DNA from: Comamonas sp. NLF-1-9
GTDB taxonomy: Bacteria > Pseudomonadota > Gammaproteobacteria > Burkholderiales > Burkholderiaceae_C
NCBI RefSeq assembly: GCF_019195435.1
Contig: NZ_CP078069.1
Span: 930,001 to 994,000 of the forward strand
Reading direction: 5' to 3'
DNA: 64,000 bases
Made by a program: the position numbers and the translations under genes. Shown in pieces: positions 59,755 through 64,000 of the stretch. The notes beneath the pieces were generated by a model. It worked only from the letters and a program-made list of their open reading frames with translations, was not told the origin of the DNA and did no database searches. Each line of letters starts with the position of its first letter. Position 1 is the stretch's first letter.

Positions 59755-60459
59755 TCAGCGCGCCGCAGCGCTCTTTTCGGCAGGGGCGCCGGGCAGCTCA
59801 TGCGCTTCTTGCAGATGGTGCTCCAGCGTGGGCAGGGTGCGCGTGGCAAACGCACGCACGTCCGGGTCCTTGGCTTCCTGCGCGGCCTTGCGAAACAGTT
59901 CTATCGTGTCCTTGTGGGCCTTCACGCCGACGCTTTCGGCGTACATGCGGTCGAAGTCCTTGTCGTTGGCCAGATTGAGCAGCTCGAGCTTGGCCTTTTG
60001 CATCAGCGAGGCATCGTCGGGCAGGTCCACACCCTTGGCGGCAGCCAGACGTTCGAGCTCCTGTCCCGCCTTGCGGTGGTCGTTCAGCATCTGCTGGGCG
60101 AACGCTTTGGTCTGCGCGTTCCTGGCCTTCTCCAGCGCCATCTCGCTGCCCTTGATCTCGGCCTGGTTGTTCTGGGCGGCATCCTTGAGGAAGGAGGCGT
60201 CGGCATGCGCGAGCTTGTCCTTGCCGCGCAGCGCCGTCGGCGCCGCGTCGCTCTGCGTGGCACCCTGCGTGTGCGCCGCCGCAGCGCTGCTGGCGGCAGT
60301 GCCGGCAGCATCGGCCGCCTGGGCGCCGCCCGCCGCGAGGAACACGGCAGCAAGCAGCGCTACGCCTGCTCCCGGGCGCAGGCCACGCGGCCTGCGGGCG
60401 CTCAGGGTAGAAGTGGCGGGCTCGCGCGCGCGAGGACTGTGGGTGTGATCAATGGACAT
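59755..60459 (-). CDS. DUF4142 exported protein
   Basis: A 234-residue protein with an N-terminal export segment (GAGVALLAAVFLAAGGAQAADA, after a basic 30-residue start) and a DUF4142 four-helix, ferritin-like domain (ADASFLKDAAQNNQAEIKGSEMALEKA ... LEHHLQEAHEL). The family is periplasmic and often stress-linked; the function is unknown. AGGAA precedes the ATG at 60459. Upstream only a weak sigma-54-like match (TGGCATG, but with no TTGC) was seen. Confidence 0.85.
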   Translation of the reverse strand: MSIDHTHSPRAREPATSTLSARRPRGLRPGAGVALLAAVFLAAGGAQAADAAGTAASSAAAAHTQGATQSDAAPTALRGKDKLAHADASFLKDAAQNNQAEIKGSEMALEKARNAQTKAFAQQMLNDHRKAGQELERLAAAKGVDLPDDASLMQKAKLELLNLANDKDFDRMYAESVGVKAHKDTIELFRKAAQEAKDPDVRAFATRTLPTLEHHLQEAHELPGAPAEKSAAAR

Positions 60460-60692
60460 GACGGTGTTCCTGAATGAGGCGGATCAGAAGGGGAGACACA
60501 TGCCAGCGCGGCCTTGTCCGGCGCTCAAGGCGCGGGGCACACGCAGCTGTGCAGAGAGAAGAGGTGTGGGGCGCGAATGACCGTGGGGCGTTCAAGCCCG
60601 TGCCAGCGCGCGCTGCCCGCAGGCAGACGGGGCGGCGCCACGGCCCGGTTGCGACACCAGGTCGCGCACCGCGGGCCGCCGCGCTCGAGGGA

Positions 60693-61232
60693 TCAACCGC
60701 GGTCGCTGCGTGCAGCGCGCGTACGGTTGTTGTTGTCGTTGGGGTCTTGATTGCGGTTGGCACTGCCCGCGGGCACGTTGCCAGAGCGCGCCTGACCCGC
60801 GTTGTTGCCCGAAGCGGTGGAACCCGTGGCGTTCGTATTGCTGCGCACGCCGTTGGCATTGCTGCGCGTGTCGTGCGGGTTGTTGCGATTGGCCATGTCC
60901 GAATTGGTGCCGGCCGCCGAGTTGCTGCTGCCCGCATTGTTGCTGGAACTGGAGCTGCCCGAGTTGGTGTTGCTGCTGTTGCTGGTGTTGCCGCTGCTGT
61001 TGGCAGCAGCGTTGCTTGACCCGGATTGCGAGGACTGCTGGCTGGTGCCGGTAGCGCCGGCGTTGGGACGATTGGCGTCGCCCGTCGTGCCCATGGTGGA
61101 GCTGGACGTGCCGGTGGCGTTGGTGGATGCGTCGTTGGTGCCGGAATTCTGCGTCTGCGCCATGCCGGCGGTGGCCAGCATGCAGGCCGAGACGGCCAGG
61201 GCACAACGGAGTTGCTTGGAAAAGTGTTTCAT
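60693..61232 (-). CDS. Exported Asn/Ser/Gly/Thr-rich low-complexity protein
   Basis: A 179-residue protein: signal peptide ([23 protein letters not shown]) then about 150 residues made almost only of Asn, Ser, Gly, Thr and Ala (for example [20 protein letters not shown]), ending in a more basic stretch. I recognise no family. It should be an extended periplasmic or surface polymer-like protein. AGGAG precedes the ATG at 61232. The 233-base gap before the DUF4142 gene holds no other gene. Confidence 0.72.
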   Translation of the reverse strand: MKHFSKQLRCALAVSACMLATAGMAQTQNSGTNDASTNATGTSSSTMGTTGDANRPNAGATGTSQQSSQSGSSNAAANSSGNTSNSSNTNSGSSSSSNNAGSSNSAAGTNSDMANRNNPHDTRSNANGVRSNTNATGSTASGNNAGQARSGNVPAGSANRNQDPNDNNNRTRAARSDRG

Positions 61233-61305
61233 GTAAATACTCCTGTGGGTTGGAAACTGCGTGTCCGTGAACTCGCGTGGCGGTGCACGGTGCGCGCCCT
61301 TGTCC

Positions 61306-61321
61306 GGCAAGACGCATGCCC
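61306..61321 (-). promoter_or_regulatory. Sigma-54-like promoter of the Asn/Ser-rich protein gene
   Basis: GGGCATGCGTCTTGCC on the minus strand has GGCAxG-N4-TTGC. The predicted start is about 63 bases before the ATG at 61232. It is the last such element and marks the right edge of the island. Confidence 0.62.
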
Positions 61322-61415
61322 GCGCAGCGCCAGCGCCGCCGGGGCCGCGTGCCACAATCGCCCGCGCCGGCGGCACGCCAAGTCCCTTCGCAACGACCAG
61401 CACAGGAGAGCCCCC

Positions 61416-62618
61416 ATGACCAACCCGTTCGCACCCATGCCCGACGCCCAGGGCTTCTTCGGCCCCTACGGCGGCCAGCTGGTGCCGCCGTTTCTCAAGC
61501 AGGCGATGGACGACATTGCCAAGGCCTACGCCGAGATCACGCAGCGCGCGGACTTCCAGCAAGAGCTGCGCGAGCTGCAGACGGACTACGTCGGCCGGCC
61601 CAGCCCCATCTTTCACGCGCGGCGCCTGTCGCAGCAGCTCGGCGGCGCGCAGATTCACCTCAAGCGCGAAGACCTCAACCACACCGGCGCGCACAAGATC
61701 AACCACTGCCTGGGCGAGGCGCTGCTGGCCAGGTTCATGAACAAGACCAAGGTGATTGCCGAGACCGGCGCGGGCCAGCACGGCGTGGCGCTGGCCACGG
61801 CCTGCGCGCTGGTAGGCATACCCTGCGAGATCCACATGGGCCAGGTGGACATCGAAAAAGAACACCCCAACGTCACCAAGATGCGCATCCTGGGTGCGAC
61901 GCTGGTGCCGGTCACGCGCGGCGCCGCCACGCTCAAGGAGGCGGTGGACAACGCCTTCGAGGAATACCTGAAGGACCCGACCAACTTCTTCTACGCCATC
62001 GGCTCGGTGGTCGGGCCGCACCCGTTTCCGATGATGGTGCGCGACTTTCAAAGCATCGTCGGGCGCGAGGCGCGCGAGCAATTCCTGACGCGCCACGGCA
62101 AGCTGCCCGACTATGCCGCGGCCTGCGTGGGCGGCGGCTCCAACGCCATGGGCTTGTTCACCGCCTTTCTTGAGGACGAGAGCGTGAAGCTCGTGGGCGT
62201 GGAGCCCGCGGGCGAAGGCACGGACAAGCCCGGGCGCCACGCGGCCACGCTCACCATGGGCAAGCCCGGCGAAATCCACGGCATGAAGTGCTACGTGCTG
62301 GAAGACGCGCCGGGCGTGCCCGCAGCCGTGCACAGCATCGCCTCGGGCCTGGACTACCCCGGCATCGGGCCGCAGCACAGCTACCTCAAGGACATTGGCC
62401 GGGTGCAGTACGAGCTGGCCGACGACCAGCAGGCGCTCGATGCCTACATGCGCCTGTCGCGCGTGGAGGGCATCGTGCCGGCGCTGGAGAGCGCGCACGC
62501 CGTCGCCTGGGCCATGCGCGTGGCGCCCGGGCTGGGCAAGGAGGTGAACATCCTCGTGAACCTCTCGGGCCGGGGCGACAAGGACGCGGACTACGTGGCG
62601 CACAAGCTCGGGCTCTGA
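61416..62618 (+). CDS. trpB: Tryptophan synthase beta chain
   Basis: A 400-residue PLP enzyme joining indole and serine. The PLP lysine is Lys94 in [23 protein letters not shown], the phosphate-binding [10 protein letters not shown] and the C-terminal LSGRGDKD are present. It is not next to trpA or trpF, where the pathway trpB usually lies in this group, so it may be an extra copy or the pathway gene moved. CAGGAG precedes the ATG at 61416. Confidence 0.92.
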   Translation: MTNPFAPMPDAQGFFGPYGGQLVPPFLKQAMDDIAKAYAEITQRADFQQELRELQTDYVGRPSPIFHARRLSQQLGGAQIHLKREDLNHTGAHKINHCLGEALLARFMNKTKVIAETGAGQHGVALATACALVGIPCEIHMGQVDIEKEHPNVTKMRILGATLVPVTRGAATLKEAVDNAFEEYLKDPTNFFYAIGSVVGPHPFPMMVRDFQSIVGREAREQFLTRHGKLPDYAAACVGGGSNAMGLFTAFLEDESVKLVGVEPAGEGTDKPGRHAATLTMGKPGEIHGMKCYVLEDAPGVPAAVHSIASGLDYPGIGPQHSYLKDIGRVQYELADDQQALDAYMRLSRVEGIVPALESAHAVAWAMRVAPGLGKEVNILVNLSGRGDKDADYVAHKLGL

Positions 62619-62644
62619 GCGGGCACTCACGCGGCGCGGCAGGC

Positions 62645-63394
62645 ATGAGCGGCCCCATCCCCTGGCTGGCGGCGCACGACCCGTTTCCGCCGCCGCAAAC
62701 GAGCTGGGGGCCGGACAGCCCCATGCCCGGTCTGCTCGCTGCGGGCGGCGCGCTGGACGTGCCGCACCTGGTGGCGGCCTATGCCCAGGGGATTTTTCCG
62801 TGGTTTGGCGAGGACCAGCCCATCCTCTGGTGGAGCACGGCGCCGCGCATGGTGCTGCATCTGGATGAATTTCGCCTGCATGCCTCGCTGCGCAAGACGC
62901 TCAAGCGCTTTCGCGCCGCGCCAGGGCACGCGCTGCGCGTGGACAGCGACTTTGCCGCGGTGATCCACGCCTGCGCGAGTACCGCGCGCGCGGGCCAGGC
63001 GGGCACCTGGATCGTGCCGCAGATGGTGCGCGCCTACGAAGCCTTGCACGCCGCAGGCTTTGCCCACAGCGTCGAGACCTGGGTGCAGGGACGGCTCGTG
63101 GGCGGTCTGTACTGCGTGGCGCTGGGGCGCGCGGTGTTCGGTGAATCCATGTTCGCGCACGCGCGCGATGCCTCCAAGATCGCGCTGGCGGCGCTGGTGG
63201 CTTTGTGCCGCGCCCAGGGGGTGCGGCTGATCGATTGCCAGCAGAACACGCGCCATCTGGCGTCGCTGGGCGCGCGCGAGATCGAGCGCGAGGACTTCCT
63301 CGCGCATGTGGCGCAGGCACGCATACTGGCGGCGCTGGATTGGCGTTTTGCACCACAATGCTGGGACGAGCTTTTGCCTGCCATCACAGCATGA
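62645..63394 (+). CDS. aat: Leucyl/phenylalanyl-tRNA-protein transferase
   Basis: A 249-residue enzyme adding Leu or Phe to N-terminal Arg/Lys of proteins, marking them for ClpAP by the N-end rule. The family segments [56 protein letters not shown] and [18 protein letters not shown] are seen. Its stop overlaps the bpt start (ATGA). Confidence 0.96.
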   Translation: MSGPIPWLAAHDPFPPPQTSWGPDSPMPGLLAAGGALDVPHLVAAYAQGIFPWFGEDQPILWWSTAPRMVLHLDEFRLHASLRKTLKRFRAAPGHALRVDSDFAAVIHACASTARAGQAGTWIVPQMVRAYEALHAAGFAHSVETWVQGRLVGGLYCVALGRAVFGESMFAHARDASKIALAALVALCRAQGVRLIDCQQNTRHLASLGAREIEREDFLAHVAQARILAALDWRFAPQCWDELLPAITA

Positions 63395-64000
63395 CCCAAC
63401 TCAACGACCTGCCGCTGCAGGCGCTGCAGTTCTACACCACGGCGCCCTACGAATGCAGCTACCTGCCGGGGCGCATGGCGCGCTCGGAGGTGGCCACGCC
63501 CAGCCATCTGATCCACAGCGGGGTGTATTCCGAGCTCATCGCCCAGGGCTTTCGCCGAAGCGGCATGTTCACCTACCGCCCGCATTGCGAAGGCTGCAAC
63601 GCCTGCACGCCGATACGCATCCTGGCGCAGGACTTCAAGCCCGACCGTAGCCAGCGGCGCGCCCTGCGGCGTCACCGCAATCTGCAGGCGCGCGCGCTGC
63701 GCCTGCATTTCGTGCCCGAGCACTACCAGCTCTACCTGCGCTACCAGGCGGTGCGCCACAGCGGCGGCGGCATGGACCACGACAGCATTGACCAGTACAC
63801 CCAGTTCCTGCTGCAAAGCCGGGTCAACTCGCGCCTGATCGAGTTTCGCGAGCCCCAGCCCGGCGGCGGCCCCGACCTTCTGCGCATGGTGTCGGTGCTG
63901 GACATCCTGGACAACGGCTTGTCGGCCGTCTACACCTTCTATGACCCGGACGAAGACGCGAGCTACGGCACCTACAGCATCCTCTGGCAGATCGAGCAGG
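63391..64000 (+). CDS. bpt: Aspartate/glutamate leucyltransferase, 5' part
   Basis: The first 203 residues of Bpt (ATE-family), which adds Leu to N-terminal Asp/Glu; the gene runs off the window. The N-terminal [17 protein letters not shown] and the [21 protein letters not shown] cysteine motifs are diagnostic, followed by the ATE C-domain start ([22 protein letters not shown]). Coupled to aat by a four-base overlap, giving an N-end-rule operon. Confidence 0.94.
   Translation, partial: MTQLNDLPLQALQFYTTAPYECSYLPGRMARSEVATPSHLIHSGVYSELIAQGFRRSGMFTYRPHCEGCNACTPIRILAQDFKPDRSQRRALRRHRNLQARALRLHFVPEHYQLYLRYQAVRHSGGGMDHDSIDQYTQFLLQSRVNSRLIEFREPQPGGGPDLLRMVSVLDILDNGLSAVYTFYDPDEDASYGTYSILWQIEQ

Noticed and set aside
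60490..60505. Sigma-54-like promoter for the DUF4142 gene
   Set aside because: TGGCATG is a fair -24 box, but the -12 position reads TCCC instead of TTGC.
33876..61321. Island as an integrative element or prophage
   Set aside because: No integrase, transposase, attachment repeats or tRNA junction seen at either edge; gloA and trpB flank it directly.

Overview
The window is GC-rich, densely coded chromosomal DNA from a betaproteobacterium, most likely family Comamonadaceae (order Burkholderiales). The evidence is the gene content and protein style (rimP, rnr, a long DUF349 protein, glyA-nrdR, hpnCDE, aat-bpt) and several copies of an intergenic hairpin repeat built around ATAGCTGCCAGCGCTTG, which I associate with this family. 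No phage, IS element, CRISPR array or rRNA was seen. One tRNA gene is present, tRNA-Leu(CAG).

Region 1 (1-30.7 kb) is mostly housekeeping. On the minus strand lie rimP, a cytochrome c / thioredoxin-like / SDR operon that runs out of rnr, and the DUF349 gene. Plus-strand genes include a lytic transglycosylase, glyA behind a ZTP riboswitch, and nrdR. Then come aroC, a CBS protein, and a translationally coupled metY - hydrolase - Mrr-type nuclease set. After these are the squalene genes hpnCDE, a cystine-type ABC transporter, yihY, an FAD-linked dehydrogenase, an AbrB/PIN toxin-antitoxin pair, thyA, hmgA, selD and gloA.

Region 2 (30.7-61.3 kb) is an accessory island with a different character. 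It encodes a second-type sigma-54 factor (here rpoN2), a sigma-54 enhancer-binding response regulator, a large hybrid histidine kinase and two degenerate kinase-like proteins, one of them fused to an ABC exporter and a receiver domain. It also carries general-stress proteins (GlsB/YeaQ, DUF883, PA2169 family, DUF4142, ferritin-like, two CBS domains, topoisomerase IB, MscS, SDRs). Four ADP-heptose synthesis genes (hldA, gmhB, hldC, gmhA) and four glycosyltransferases are scattered through it. Three proteins are low-complexity, including a Gly/Tyr/Gln repeat protein. Reading upstream regions by eye, I find GG-N10-GC elements close to the sigma-54 consensus TGGCACG-N4-TTGC before about 15 of 20 transcription units. 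Most lie about 25-60 bases upstream of the start codon after allowing for the -12 position. One is in front of rpoN2 itself; the hybrid kinase and the enhancer-binding regulator lack one. The simplest reading is a self-contained, autoregulated sigma-54 regulon for envelope, polysaccharide and general stress, controlled by the island's own kinase/regulator proteins. This is inference from sequence and needs a genome-wide motif scan and expression data.

Region 3 (61.4-64 kb) returns to housekeeping: an unlinked trpB, aat and the 5' part of bpt, which runs off the window.
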